Below are positions 33,361-45,442 of a DNA stretch of 64,000 nt, piece by piece. Origin of the DNA: Strongyloides papillosus (lineage: Eukaryota; Nematoda; Chromadorea; Rhabditida; Strongyloididae); contig SRSI01000057.1 in NCBI GenBank assembly GCA_005656395.1, positions 1-64,000 on the forward strand. The letters are read 5' to 3'. The notes below the pieces were generated by a model. It searched no databases and was not told the DNA's origin. It saw only the letters and a list, made by a program, of their open reading frames with translations. The number at the start of each line of letters is the position of its first letter. Position 1 is the stretch's first letter. Position numbers and translations under genes: made by a program.

Positions 33361-33807
33361 CGAAATTCTAAATAGTTTTCGTTAAAAAAATTACTTTACT
33401 ATAGTAAACAAATAGATTTGCATTCAATAAATAATATCTTTCTTTGAAAATTTACGTAAGATCTCAGTGCATAGTAATTATTATTTTAACACTTTTATCG
33501 AATAATATTAATTTGTAGCATAGAAGATATAATAAGTTTATGTATTTAAAAAAAAATTTAAAAGAATTTTCTATGTGTTGATTGTGAATGACACATTTAA
33601 AAATACAATATATATTTCATATAGAAAAGATTGTTTAAATATTTTTTGACTAGCTTTATCTTTTTTATGGCTTCAAGGATAAGTGTTTAAATGTTGTTAT
33701 TACTTTTTTATTGTGTCAAATAAACATGACTATAAATAGGCTTGCAAAATAAAAATAATAATTCTTCTATTTAAACATTTTTATAAAAGTCTACTAGTAT
33801 TCTAAAT
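33361..33807. other. upstream region of gene 33808
   Basis: AT-rich sequence; the only candidate signal is TATAAATA at 33731, 77 nt before the ATG. Confidence 0.45.
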
Positions 33808-34466
33808 ATGTTAAATACCAAGTGTATAACTTTTATAGTATTTTTTTTATTAATCTTCGTTTCTATTGTAAGTGAACATTAAAATTCATTTAAAAAAAAT
33901 TGTTTTAGAAGTCTAATGCAAGCGCAGAAAATGCAGAAGACTTGAAAAACTTAGAAAGTGAACCAAACGTTGATGATCTAATTGATAATGACTACGAGGA
34001 ATACGATGAGAGTGGAGACGACTACACAGATTTTAAGAATCCAAAAGACTTAAGAAATCTAAAAAATTTTTGGAAGCTAAAAATCCAAGAGGATGAAGTA
34101 CAGAAAAATAAATCAGAAGAAACAGCAACTAAAATAACCACAGAAAGCCCAGAAGTTTCAGAATTAAATAAACAAGAAGAACACGATCTAGAAATAACTA
34201 AGCGAACAAACGAAATATTATTAAATATCGAAAAAAGAGTTCTTTTAGCAATGATTAAAGAAAAAACATATGGTTCAGAAACTAAAGCACAAGAAGCTGA
34301 TAAACAAAAATTTGAAGATATAAACAAATCGAAACAAAATTTGAATCTTTTTCAAAAAGATATTTTACTCACAAAAGATCAAGCTCAAGAACTTATTTTG
34401 CATGCAATAAAAGATGCTAAAAAAAATAACGTTGATATTCACGATATCAACACAGTTATAAATTGA
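33808..34466 (+). CDS. secreted acidic helical protein, family 2 (two exons)
   Basis: Exon 1 is 33808-33867 (20 codons: MLNTKCITFIVFFLLIFVSI, a signal peptide). A 41-bp intron 33868-33908 (gtaagt…ttttag) follows, then exon 2 33909-34466, joined in phase 0; total 205 residues. After the leader comes an acidic Asp/Glu/Tyr segment, then EITKRTNEILLNIEKR (block 1), then LFQKDILLTKDQAQELILHA continuing IKDAKKNNVDIHD (block 2). Both blocks recur in genes 44738, 57899 and 59124. Block 2 should form an amphipathic helix. No known domain is recognised. The ORF without the intron would begin inside exon 2, but only the spliced form has a signal peptide. Confidence 0.8.
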
Positions 34467-35883
34467 AATGAAGAACATAAAGCATTGAGCAACAAAATTG
34501 TGATATGGGAAATAAAACTATTAATAATTCGAACAAACAGATATTTTAACTAGTCAATTACAATAATAAACTTTGATGAAATATATAAATATAAGATTAA
34601 AATAAATATAGATAGATGAGATAAAGAAACAAGTCTCATAAGAATATTTATGTAGTGTCATTAAATGTTACATTTTTAAATAAAAGATATAATTAATTTA
34701 TTGGATTTTGTTGTTACTAATGAAACCATAAAACACTAAAAAAGGTAATATGTTTATTAGATACAGCTTAAAAAAGAAACATTTTTGTAAAATTAAACAA
34801 TAACTATTTATTATTTGATTTATCAAAATTTTATTTACTTTACTGTAAAATGATAATCAAAACAAACATTGCATAGTTTTTTATTAAATTATATTGATTA
34901 TCTAAATTTATTTTTTCTTTTTTTTATAACTTAGAAAATATTTATTTAAAGTGTGTAAATTTCTCAATATTTAAATTTCATAATTTTTAATAATACACTA
35001 TTAATCTTAACATGAGCAAAAATATATGTTTAAATGTTTAAAGTATATTTGTATAAGTTAGTTAAATAAATATTTTACATTATTTTTCCTTAAATAAATA
35101 CCGTTCATTTCTTTTGTAGTTTGCCATGCAAAAATTTATTAGAAATAAAATGTATTGAAAATTTTTAACAATATAAAAAATGTATAATTTTAAAAGTATA
35201 TTTGTTATTTTTGAGACAGCTAAACAAACATTTTATTAATTGAGTTTGAATAATTAATGACTTTTAATTCTGATTCATAAAGTACTATCTTTTTTAAAAT
35301 TGTCAATGAAAAATGTTTAAGTTGCTCCTTTTTAAAAGTGTAAAATAAAATGTTAACAGATTGCCCAAAGACAGTTCATACTTCCTTTTATCCTCATCAT
35401 TATTGTTTACATATTAAAAAATTACATTAGGTTTAAAAACAATAAAATAAGGATAAATAAATTTATGTAGAATATTTTGAACAATTTTTCAGAATGGTTT
35501 CTGTCTTATTTTTAATAAAGAACAATTTTTTGTACAAATAAAATAACTCATCTAAGATAATATATAGTTATTCATTGGTAATTTTGATGAATGCTTTGGC
35601 ACTAACAACTATTTTCATTTGTGAAATTTTTGCATTGTTCTTTTGCGTTTTATTGAAAATCAATAATTTATCACTAAAATAAATTAATGTTAATATAAAA
35701 AAGTTCAACAGCAAACCTCACTTTTTCCAAATAGCATCGAATTTATATTATTTTTTGGAGGTTACTTCTATTGTCTTGACATTCTAGAACTTATTGTTTT
35801 ATCAATATTAATAAAATTTACTTAAAAAAACGTAATTTAAATTGAATAAACTACCACAAGTTAAAACAGGTATAGATTGGAAG
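34467..35883. other. AT-rich intergenic stretch
   Basis: No gene recognised. Poly-T/A rich sequence separates the family-2 gene from the old retroelement. Confidence 0.45.
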
Positions 35884-36051
35884 GAAATTAAATATTCAAT
35901 TATATTATTGTAATATTATATATCTGCCTTTTTGATTAAATAAATAGTTTTTACTAGATCATTGTTTTTATCTGTTTCTTTCATTGTATATACGCGTTAT
36001 TTACTTGTAGGCTTTATCAGTAAAAGTCACTTAGGAAAATCGAGAAAGAGA

Positions 36052-37255
36052 TGCGTAAGATACTTTCTCAACTTGATCCCGAAAATCTAATTTCTGAGAA
36101 GGATATTACCCTTTGTGCAAAAAATTATCTTAGAAAAGAACTAGCAGATTGCTAACTATATTTAGCAAGTAAGAAAACTTGTTGATGATATTTTGAGCGT
36201 TAAGGAGCCTCTTCTTAAAACGTTTTGAATCACTGGCTGATAAATTGCGATATACGTGAAACCTATCAATAAGTCTTTAAGGAAAACGTCTGTGATGAAT
36301 TAGAGTTTACTTGTTTTTTATTTTTATAAAGATGTTATCAATAGTCACTTAAATAAAATTAATTAAATATTCGAGATTAGTAAAATAACCGTTTTGAACA
36401 AGAAAATCAGTTATACAGGTTTAACAGTTGATTTGTAAGTCTATCAGTACATTAAAGATATGGATCAAGCTGATAAAAGCATCATGGAAAGTTTTCACTT
36501 GAAGATTGGAAGCCAAGTACAGTGGTTGACTCTTCGGAAAAATGACTCAGGAAAAAGTTAAAAGTTTTAAGATCGATAAATGTAATTTCCAATCTGATGC
36601 TGAAAAACTTTTTAAGATATATCGTGTAGCTTATCCGAATCGTGATAAAGTGGAAATGATTTAAAAAGCTCACGAATTACTTGCAAACAACTCTAAAATC
36701 TGAGATCGTATACAAAGAATTCTGGCAAGCTATAAGAATTACATACAAATGGTTGATAGTGCTGTTATCTTCATGAAAAATGTGTCAAAAAAATGTATTT
36801 TGTTGAAAAATTAGATAACAGAAAGTCTTCTGTTTAATGTATTCATTGCAAATCGACCGGTTACAAAGAATATTAGTGTAATAAGAAACTTGGTATCTAT
36901 TACTCGTGTGGTTCAAAGAATTACAAAATTAAAGATTGTCCTGAGAAAGCTGTTACCAATGATTCAAAGAAAGATATCCGACGTATCAACAAACTTGCCA
37001 TCGATAGAGTATTGCTAATTAAAATGAGAATATTTGATAGTAAATCTAAAACCAGTTCTCATATATATTTTTTGAATTCTGGTTAAGATGTTATTTTATG
37101 TCGTCACTTGATTCTGCAGTCGTTCTGAATTTGAAAATCTAACCTATTGAAGAATTCGGCGAATGTTGGTAAAAGTACTGAGTTGAAAGTTAACTATGAA
37201 TCACATGTAAATGAATTAGTGAAAATAAGATTATTGATGTAAAGCTAGGAATTTT
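36052..37255 (+). pseudogene. gag/protease remnant of the old retroelement
   Basis: Pieces in several frames with many stops: MRKILSQLDPENLISEKDIT near the start, then Cys-rich sequence at about 36840-36955 (CIHCKSTGYKEY and YYSCGSKNYKIKDC), which looks like two degenerate zinc knuckles of a nucleocapsid. YFLNSG near 37070 stands where a protease DSG would be. Confidence 0.6.
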
Positions 37256-37380
37256 AAGTAGCTTTTATTGGGTGATATCTCTCTAAAAATATAACAATAA
37301 ATATATAGAAAAATATATAAATGATTTTTATATTTAAAATTTATGATTAATTTAAATTTATGGAGTGGCGTCACTCCACT
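37256..37380 (-). repeat. 3' LTR of the young gypsy-type element
   Basis: 125 bp, identical by eye to 41369-41493. The gag-pol stop codon (37358) lies inside it. Confidence 0.9.
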
Positions 37381-40300
37381 CTCCCCTTTCTCCTTTGAAA
37401 TCCTTAGTAGAGGAGCCAGTAGCCTCCCATCTGCATTTCAAAAGAGGTATGATTTTTCTATCTTGATGTAATATTCTTTCCCTTCCACTTTCATTAACAT
37501 TCTTGTTTAATTGTATCAACTTATTTCTTGGTTGAGCTCTATTTGAACTTGCAAGAAGGTCTTTTACATATACGGCAGTTGGTAATTTCTTTATTTGATT
37601 ATCTAACAATTTAAGTTCTAATGATTGTAAGTTTTCCATTCCTTCATGGTTCTCAATAGGTGTAGTTCTAACCTTGAAGCTGTATAAAATGTCAATAGGA
37701 GATATCTGTAATATTTCATCAGGAGCTGCATTATAATTGAAGAGGATTTGAGGAATTCTTTTTATAAAGTTTCCATGTTGCTCAATCTCTTTTCTAAACA
37801 ATGATTTGACAGTTCTAATTGCTCTCTCCACTTTTTGGTTGGTAGAGTGACTTCCTGGGATACTATATGTGACTCTAATATTTTTTTTGAACAGAAACTC
37901 CTTGAATTCTTTTGCATGAAATGTTTTGTAATTATCACAATGAAGTTCCAATGGCAGGCCCCATTTGGTGAAGATTTCAAGCTCCAGGAATTCTATGACT
38001 TGCTGTACATTCTGGGACTTCAATATTCTTGCCGTAACGAACCCAGAGAAGGTATCAATGGCTATCATGATTGAATGATTCTCAAAGAACAATACATCTA
38101 TATCAACCCTATCAAACGGTTTCTTAATTTCATCAGTAATCAATTTCTTTCTTCTTAACTCATTGTGCTTGATACATACTGTGCAGTTGGAGATCTTCTT
38201 TCTTAACATCCCCATAACTCTTCTAATCAATCTTAACTTTTTTACTTTTTGTACCAGAACATTTTTTACCAGTGGATATAGTTTATTCAGTGACAAGTGT
38301 GACATTTTGAGGTGAGTTTCATCAAATAATAATTCTACTAACTTTTCCATAGACATGTTTGATTCAATGTTGAAATTCGGCATCTCATTGTTTTGATCAA
38401 TATTTTCAATAGTGAAAATTTCTCCCCCTTCTTCGGTTGAATGCATAGGCATTCTAGAAAGAAAATCTGCAATAGAATTACCATCTCCATTTATGTATAT
38501 GATTCGTCTGGGTGTAAAAGAAAGAATTGTATAAATGTATTTTGAATAACGTGGATCGGTACCATGTTGAATTATTGAAATCAAATTACGATGATCAGTA
38601 TATATTACCAGATCTCTTCCAAATACTACATGTCTGAAATAAAGTAATGCTTCAGCGATAGCACGAAGCTCCAACACAACTATTGGTGTAATTTTTTTGT
38701 AAGGTTGTAATGCTTTACTCCATAACAGTACTGGTCTCATCAATTTTAAATTTGGTGCCTTGATATTAATAGAATCTGAAATTGGTTGTGCCAACAAGGC
38801 TCCCATCCCCTCTTCACTAGCATCTGTGAACAAATAAAATGGTTTCTTAAAGTCTATATATGCCAATACTGGAGCATTTTCTATTGCTATTTTAATTTGT
38901 TCAATGTCAGCCAAGATTTCAGGTGAAATTTCAACTTTCTTTCTGCCTTCAGATTTAGGAGTTCCTCCAATGAAACGATTTAATCGTTTTTCCATCAACG
39001 CCAGGTTTGGAACAAACTCCGCCATGTAATTAACAAGACCTCGTAATCGTCGTAATTCATAAATTGTAGTTGGAACTTTCATGTTTCTAAGAGTATGTTT
39101 GTATTTATCCGCTATTGAAAGACCATGAGGTAACAACAGACGTCCTAAATAAAATTCTCTTTGAACAGCAAATATACTCTTGTTGAAATTAATTGTAATA
39201 CCATGTTGTTGTAAGCGCGTAAGGATTTGATGATCTTCTAGGATATGTTGACTCATTGATTTATTTGATACATGAATGATGTCGTCTTGATACGACAAAC
39301 ATGGTAAACCTTGCATCATAAAGTCAATTAATTCTTGCCATATTGCTGGAGCATTAACAAAACCAAAGGCCAACCGATTTAATATGAACAATTCTGAACC
39401 TAGATGAAAGCCCACATCATTTTTGTTATTTTCATGCCATTTAATTTGAAGATATGCTTGAGTGATGTCTATTTTTGATAACCATTTATATTCACCAATG
39501 TGTTCAAAAAAATATGTAACTTTTGGACTACAATAAGAACGCTTCTGGACCATTTCATTATAAGGTTGCATATTTAGGCAAATTCTGTATGAGCCATCAG
39601 ATTTTTTTACTGGAACTATGTTTAAGTTATATTTTGGTATACCTCGAGATATAATATGTTTATCTAACAGTGGTTGTATATCTTTTTTCAAAACGGTTAT
39701 AATATCTTTATTAGGATCATAACGTACAAATTTTTTCATTTCTTTAAATTTGTAATCAGTTTCAGGTGCTTTTAAAGTACAACACCCTATATCAAATCTA
39801 TCTTTTGCAATAATAGAATTAAACTTATTTTCAATATCCTTAATATGTTTATCTTTATTATTGACATCTTTATCATTAATAACAACTTTATGTTGATATT
39901 TTTTCCACTCGTTTAACATATTTCTTGACAAAATCATCTCATAACCGGTATCTTCAACAATAGTCTTACATAATTTAGATTCATAATTACCCATAGATAC
40001 TACGACCTCAGGATTCAGTTGATTTGCCACCTTTGTCTCGACAATCCCTCCGAAACTTTTTACTTTCATATCAGTTAAATTTGTAATGTTTAGTTGGTTT
40101 GCCAACTTCTTACTAATGACTGGAATATCAGCACCAGAATCCTTGAAGGCAACACATTCAATCACTGCATTATCTCTAGTCAGAACAACTTTCATGTACT
40201 TGCTGTCATCTATGTCATCCTCGATCCCATCAAGAGATAACAACATAACTTCACCCTCTCTTGGTTCATTAGCACTATCGATAGAGTTGATCAACATGAC

Positions 40301-41344
40301 TTCTTTGTTATTATTTCTTTGGTGTTTTTGCATATTTTCAGTATAGTAATCTTTCTTCTCCAGACCTTTCTTCTTTCTTTCACACACGTTCTCTACATGA
40401 CCAGGATAGTTGCACCAGAAACATCTTTTCTTCTCTCTTGGTTTGTCCATATTATCTCCAAGAGCCATAATTATCATTTGTACAGCATCATTCAATCGTG
40501 ACTTAGTAGCAGCTTCTCGAATCACATATTGTAAAAAGGTAGTCTTAGCTCTAGTAATCAGTTTTCCGGTGAATTCAGCGATTTGTCTTTGTTCAGTTTC
40601 ATTTTTGTAGCATTTTAACGTCATTTCGGCAACTTTTTCAACATCTTTGGTGGTTAGATTAAACTGCATCATACCATATTCAATTAACAGTTGGGCATCA
40701 GTTGGAGCTTTCTTAAACTTGGAGGACAGTTGAGCAATACAATTAGGGTAGCTATTTTCATCAACCGTAAACCATAGTCCTCTTTCCCCTAACTTCGTCA
40801 TTACTATGTCAATTTTCATTTTTTCATCGGTCACAGTCTTTATTCTGAAGATTCTTTCCATTATTTTTACCCAATCATCAAAATACATGGGCTCCTTAAA
40901 CTCTGGATAGTCTTGCAGATTCATATCTATAAAAGTAGAATTATTATCCAGTGAATTAATGGAATTTTTATTGTCGCACACAAGTAAAGTATCTTTTTTA
41001 TCAACTGAGAGTTTAATAGATGCATCAATTTTTGGAACAATGTTATCTACAGTATCAGTATTTTCCACACGAGAGGCAGATAGGGCTTGGAGTTCCTTTC
41101 CCTCATAAATCTCATGAATATCAAGTATTCTGGTAGGATAAATGTTCTCCAAAATCAATCGAGTCATTAAATTTTTCTTCAGAGTTTTAATACTACACAT
41201 TTCCAGTAAAGTGACCTTAGTCTCCTCCAATATCATGTCATACTCTTTTTCAAGTTCGTTCTTGGTCAAAGGTTCTTCTTTCTTAGTCACAATGTCATCC
41301 TTTACTCCTTGCGAGTCTTTTTCCTCCGTTGCAGAATTCGTCAT
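37358..41344 (-). CDS. gag-pol polyprotein, Ty3/gypsy type (protease, RT, RNase H, integrase)
   Basis: The start is set at the first ATG (MTNSATEEKDSQG, base 41344), since the frame upstream begins only with TTG; this gives 1328 residues. Order: gag; one zinc knuckle CFWCNYPGHVENVC (CX2CX4HX4C, about residue 306); retropepsin FKDSGADIPVIS (about 403); reverse transcriptase with LAFGFVNAPAIWQ and active site YQDD (about 685); RNase H with FTDAS (about 838) and YTDHRNL; integrase with an HLSLNK…CTVC zinc region and the acidic triad in VDIDVLF, CDNYKTF and KVERAIR (about 1080-1172). All key catalytic residues seem present and there is no stop or frameshift, so it may be an active autonomous element. 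The second RT-motif position (Gln) differs from the usual gypsy YIDD/YLDD. The protein ends inside the 3' LTR. Confidence 0.92.
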   Translation of the reverse strand: MTNSATEEKDSQGVKDDIVTKKEEPLTKNELEKEYDMILEETKVTLLEMCSIKTLKKNLMTRLILENIYPTRILDIHEIYEGKELQALSASRVENTDTVDNIVPKIDASIKLSVDKKDTLLVCDNKNSINSLDNNSTFIDMNLQDYPEFKEPMYFDDWVKIMERIFRIKTVTDEKMKIDIVMTKLGERGLWFTVDENSYPNCIAQLSSKFKKAPTDAQLLIEYGMMQFNLTTKDVEKVAEMTLKCYKNETEQRQIAEFTGKLITRAKTTFLQYVIREAATKSRLNDAVQMIIMALGDNMDKPREKKRCFWCNYPGHVENVCERKKKGLEKKDYYTENMQKHQRNNNKEVMLINSIDSANEPREGEVMLLSLDGIEDDIDDSKYMKVVLTRDNAVIECVAFKDSGADIPVISKKLANQLNITNLTDMKVKSFGGIVETKVANQLNPEVVVSMGNYESKLCKTIVEDTGYEMILSRNMLNEWKKYQHKVVINDKDVNNKDKHIKDIENKFNSIIAKDRFDIGCCTLKAPETDYKFKEMKKFVRYDPNKDIITVLKKDIQPLLDKHIISRGIPKYNLNIVPVKKSDGSYRICLNMQPYNEMVQKRSYCSPKVTYFFEHIGEYKWLSKIDITQAYLQIKWHENNKNDVGFHLGSELFILNRLAFGFVNAPAIWQELIDFMMQGLPCLSYQDDIIHVSNKSMSQHILEDHQILTRLQQHGITINFNKSIFAVQREFYLGRLLLPHGLSIADKYKHTLRNMKVPTTIYELRRLRGLVNYMAEFVPNLALMEKRLNRFIGGTPKSEGRKKVEISPEILADIEQIKIAIENAPVLAYIDFKKPFYLFTDASEEGMGALLAQPISDSINIKAPNLKLMRPVLLWSKALQPYKKITPIVVLELRAIAEALLYFRHVVFGRDLVIYTDHRNLISIIQHGTDPRYSKYIYTILSFTPRRIIYINGDGNSIADFLSRMPMHSTEEGGEIFTIENIDQNNEMPNFNIESNMSMEKLVELLFDETHLKMSHLSLNKLYPLVKNVLVQKVKKLRLIRRVMGMLRKKISNCTVCIKHNELRRKKLITDEIKKPFDRVDIDVLFFENHSIMIAIDTFSGFVTARILKSQNVQQVIEFLELEIFTKWGLPLELHCDNYKTFHAKEFKEFLFKKNIRVTYSIPGSHSTNQKVERAIRTVKSLFRKEIEQHGNFIKRIPQILFNYNAAPDEILQISPIDILYSFKVRTTPIENHEGMENLQSLELKLLDNQIKKLPTAVYVKDLLASSNRAQPRNKLIQLNKNVNESGRERILHQDRKIIPLLKCRWEATGSSTKDFKGERGEWSDATP

Positions 41345-41368
41345 CCCAGATAGTTTAACACACCTCAA

Positions 41369-41493
41369 AAGTAGCTTTTATTGGGTGATATCTCTCTAAA
41401 AATATAACAATAAATATATAGAAAAATATATAAATGATTTTTATATTTAAAATTTATGATTAATTTAAATTTATGGAGTGGCGTCACTCCACT
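41369..41493 (-). repeat. 5' LTR of the young gypsy-type element
   Basis: 125 bp. The coding start lies only about 25 bp downstream, leaving very little room for a separate primer-binding site. Confidence 0.9.
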
Positions 41494-43966
41494 TTTTATA
41501 AACAGAATTCATGCTAAGCATAAAATATGTTCATGTACTAATTGGAAATTATGTACTTAGATTTAGTGGCACTTATTTCATGAACTATAACCAAGTGGCG
41601 GTCTATTAAGATGTTGTAAAAAATTTTACAATTCCTGCTACGAATGGAAATGCTTCAGAAGGTCAAGTAGTTCTTAAGAGATTTCTAAGAACAAATCAGC
41701 CCGTAAAAAGGAAGTGAAATGGAAAACATTAGGTAAATATGAACGTGCTTTTGATGTAGATTTAAATGAATTAGGTACTTTTTCCTAGGTGGTTGAAATT
41801 TGAATTTTAAAAAAAATGTAACTTTCTCCAAAATATGTCGTTATACGAATCTAGCATACGTTCAAGATAAAAAAAAATACTCAAGTTGACAATCCGATTG
41901 TTAATGGTATTTTTAAGAAATGTGATATACTAAAGTTTATTTCCAATTTAATTGTATCGAATCGTAGAAAAGATTATAAGAAACGTAATTGTACCTATTT
42001 GAAAGCACAAAGTTCTTGCGTGGAACATATTCCCACTTATCCTGCTAGTCCTGAGACAGTTATTGCTGAGTTGTCAAGTGCCAAATGGTATATAAAATTG
42101 AATCTTTGCGTGGATACCATCACTTATTGCTGTCCTCGTCTATTAGTGATTATTTTTCAATTTTCACTAGTAAAAGTTTATACCGTTTCATCCGTATATC
42201 TTTTGAATACATCAATTCAATTGTTTATTTTCAGCATAAAATGAAAGCTGCGTTGCCTGAAGTTCAACGAAAATATGCTGATCAATCCAAATTCAATGCT
42301 GGTATCATTGCTAATTGATGATCTGTTAGCTTGTGCTGATACACGTCATTAGTTACTTCAATTGATTGACAAAATCTTAGATGTTTTTGAGAAATCAGGA
42401 GCCAAGTTAAAACGTGACAAGTGTTCTTTCTTTCCAAATAAAACTAATTTTCTTTCTTACACGACTTCAGAAGAAAATGTTAAGCATCAAAGTTTGCATT
42501 GGTTAACACTGCTCAATATCAAGTATTAAGCACTGTGTCTCAAATTCGTAGATGGCTTGGATTAGTAAAATAGTTTACCAAACATGTTGCTAATCTTCAT
42601 TTAATTTTGAATCTCGTTTTGACATTTGCTCAAGAAGAATACACTATTTGTATTTGACGAGTCATATATAATTAGATTTAACCAAGTTAACTCTTTTTTA
42701 TATTTTCCACTAATATTACTCATTGCAACTCTCAACAGGAATAGTATCTTGAAGTGGATTCATCAATTGTGGCAACAGGAGCAATTATTATTAAGAAGAA
42801 TGAACATGGTCAATTACAAATAGTCTCATATTTTTCAAAAAGATTTAATCAATACGTTAAACTTCCTTCAGTTAGTGCTTTTGAACTACGTGGAATTATT
42901 TTTGTACTACGTCACTTTTTGCTAATATTAATCTTGTAACTGTCATTACAGACAATAAACCTTTGATAAGTTTTATCAAACATGGAAAATCACTTGAATT
43001 ATTTCGTTACTATGCTTACATTGAATCATCTAGCTCGTAGTTACAATATCAAAATGGCAAAACCATGTGTAGAAGTGATGTTTTATCAAGATAATTCAAA
43101 ATAATGATTAAGAAAAACGATAATGAACTACTCAAGCGGAGCATGGAGAAAGTGAACTATATCTTAATGATAAGGAAAAGTTAAATTAATTACATGTTTT
43201 CTTGTTTTATTTAGGAAATGCTGAAGCTGGTAATTTACTTGAAAAATATCAAACGAGAGTACCTGATATCGTTAACAAGTATAAGAAAATATAAAAACTT
43301 TTCAGCGCATGTCAAGCGATTAATTAACATTTGTCAGTGTATGGAAACTTGAAAGTTATATCAAAATATACACTTGAATCTGTTATAATTGATATTAAAG
43401 TTCTATACGTGAGAGTCTTAAAGGTTTTCCATATATATTTGGCTATAGTGATTGATTATTATGGTTTGTCTGATTCAAGCCTTTGTACATCATTGTATCT
43501 TTGAATTCACTAGTGCCTTTAAAGAATTTGTATACTTGTATAATGCGGCACAGATAATTCGTATTAATAATTCGAAAACATTTTCTGGTAATGTTTTTGG
43601 TCTAGAAATGAAATTACTTAAAATAAATGTTAAATATGAGTTACATTATAGCAACAACTTAGAATCAAAGAAATGTCTGGTACTTTAACAAGAGTATTGA
43701 CGAAACTTCAAATAAACAATGAAAATATCAATTGGGCTAGTAAACTTTGACGTATAGTCTTTGTGTTGAATACTACATGTCAAGAAAGTCCTTCTGTTTA
43801 TTCAAGATTTTTAGTCTTGCCAGAAGAAAAAGTTAGTCGTGTGTGTAAAAGAATTAAACAAGTAGTACTCGATGGAATTAATGATAGAAAAGAACAAGTT
43901 GTCATACGAGAAAGAGGAATTAAAATAAAAGAATCTCACATAATAAGAACAAAAAAAAGTAAATAG
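41494..43966 (+). pseudogene. pol remnant of the old retroelement
   Basis: Pieces in shifting frames: RT (ELSSAKWYIKLNL, then GYHHLLL in the next frame, FEKSGAKLKRDKCSFFPNKT, SQIRRWLGLVK), RNase H (LEVDSSIVATGAIIIKKNEH, VITDNKPLISFIKHGK, SVSAFELRGIIFVLRHF) and integrase-end (SPSVYSRFLVLPEEK, to 43966). Numerous stops and frameshifts. It is a different lineage from the young element, with the opposite orientation. Confidence 0.8.
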
Positions 43967-44394
43967 AAAAGGTGAATCTCTCTATAAATCTCTTGTTATA
44001 GTTGACGAAGTAATCAACTATCGCATGTTTTATAAGCTTTTGTAAGATCAGAAAAGTAAAGGTAAAAGTGGAAAAAAAAGCTGTTCGTTTACTCAAGTGA
44101 AGATGGTCAAAAAAGTTAAAGATAATGGTAAGAGAACGAATGCTAGTCCGTTTCTACTAGACAACGTTTGAATAAAGTCAAAATCGCTGTACAAAAGTTT
44201 AAGATGTGGAAGTGAAATTTGAATAAGTAACTATAAGTCAAACAAATGTAGACGCCAGAAAAATTGAATATTAAATTATATATTTGTATTTTACATATAT
44301 TTACCTGTTTGATTGAATGAATAATCTTTACTACATAATATTCATGTTACTTTTAATGCTGAGTAACGATGTATTATTATATTTTTTAAGAGAT

Positions 44395-45240
44395 GATGTT
44401 AAGATAACATTTATATTAATATTACTTTGATAAAAGTGCATAATTTATTCGTTATTTCGAGAAGATCACTTTGCTCTTTATCAAAATATGTAAAACAAAT
44501 TTTAAAGTAAAATAAAGTCTGCATTTTATTAGTATTTAATAACAAATTTTTTCATAGTATAAATCTTGTTAAAACTATTATTCTGAGTTATTTAAAAATT
44601 GATTATTTTGCATTTATATAGTTTTTAGTAATGTATACGTGTGTGATAAAAGCATAAATACTATGAGAGGTGTAAAAAATAATGATGTTTCTTTTTAGAC
44701 TTTAACAAAAAGTGTTTAATTTAAACAGTTTAAGAAAATGAATATTAAACATCTTCTTTGGATTTTAGTTATCACTTTATTCCTTGTAAATTGTGTATGT
44801 TTATATCATAGTTTTTATGCACTTATAATTTAGGATTCTGCTTCACTTAGAAAGAAAGAAGATGATGATAATTCAGAAGAAACTGAAGAAGACAAGCAAA
44901 GCCTAAAAATTACTGAACAGACTATTGAAATATTAAGTGAAATTGATGTTATTGTCAATTCTGAAAATGATGAAGAAATAAATAATAATGTGAGAACCAT
45001 AAATACTAATCATAAAAGAAAAAATAAAATTTATAATTATTCGTTATATCAAGGTGATATTATGCTTGAACCAAGTGATGCTTTAGAATTAATCGATGAA
45101 GCAAAAAGAGTAGCAAAAGAAAAGAATGTTAATATTACAAGTATTGATACAAAAATTAAAGATTTTGCTGAAAATCTAAAACTTAGTTTTAAAGATACTT
45201 TATAAACGATAATAACAAAAAAAGAAAATAAATAAGGAAA
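44395..45240 (+). repeat. duplicated segment carrying family-2 gene, copy 1
   Basis: It can be matched by eye to 57560-58420, including non-coding sequence upstream of the gene (gtaaaataaagtctgcattt against gtaaaataaagtctgtattt) and the promoter. Confidence 0.7.
44738..45205 (+). CDS. secreted acidic helical protein, family 2 (two exons)
   Basis: Exon 1 is 44738-44794 (19 codons, MNIKHLLWILVITLFLVNC, signal peptide). A 39-bp intron 44795-44833 (gtatgt…aatttag) follows, then exon 2 44834-45205, phase 0; 142 residues. The mature part begins DSASLRKKEDDD (acidic), continues with block 1 SLKITEQTIEILSEIDV, then LYQGDIMLEPSDALELIDEA continuing KRVAKEKNVNI (block 2). The intron position and both blocks agree with gene 33808. 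A TATA-like CATAAATAC lies 85 nt before the ATG, and the same distance holds for copy 57899. The function is not recognised. Confidence 0.8.
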
Positions 45241-45442
45241 CAAAAAAGTTTCTATTTAGTTATAGCAAAAAATTTTCAACAACTAATATTTCTACTATAA
45301 AATTAGTTTTCTACACACTATTATGAATAAAAGTATATCATTTTTTACAATTTCCAAAACAAGATTTTTAAATTACTCAACATTTTTGTAAAAAGTTAGG
45401 CAGTTTTAAACTTTTTGGCTTTGTTAGATTCATAAATAAAAG

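Larger units (their letters stand above)
37256..41493 (-). mobile_element. young intact Ty3/gypsy-type LTR retrotransposon, 4238 bp
   Basis: Two 125-bp LTRs, identical by eye, bound a single open gag-pol frame. On the element strand the LTR starts AGTGGAGTGACGCC and ends AGCTACT(T). A short inverted repeat TGGAGTG-gcgt-CACTCCA lies at its start. Flanking TTTT on both sides (37252-37255 and 41494-41497) may be the target duplication, but low complexity makes this weak. It is inserted in the old gypsy element in the opposite orientation. Identical LTRs and an open frame suggest recent transposition. Confidence 0.9.
35884..44350 (+). mobile_element. old, decayed Ty3/gypsy-type retrotransposon split by a younger one
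   Basis: Degraded gag and protease (36052-37255) and RT, RNase H and integrase pieces (41494-43966) read on the + strand on either side of the younger element at 37256-41493. Diverged direct repeats at about 35925-35985 (atctgcctttttgattaaat) and 44297-44350 (atttacctgtttgattgaat) may be its LTR remains. Limits are approximate. Confidence 0.65.

Noticed and set aside
37358..41368. Polyprotein start at the first codon of the frame (41368)
   Set aside because: That codon is TTG and nearly abuts the LTR; the first ATG, 24 bases later, is the more likely start.
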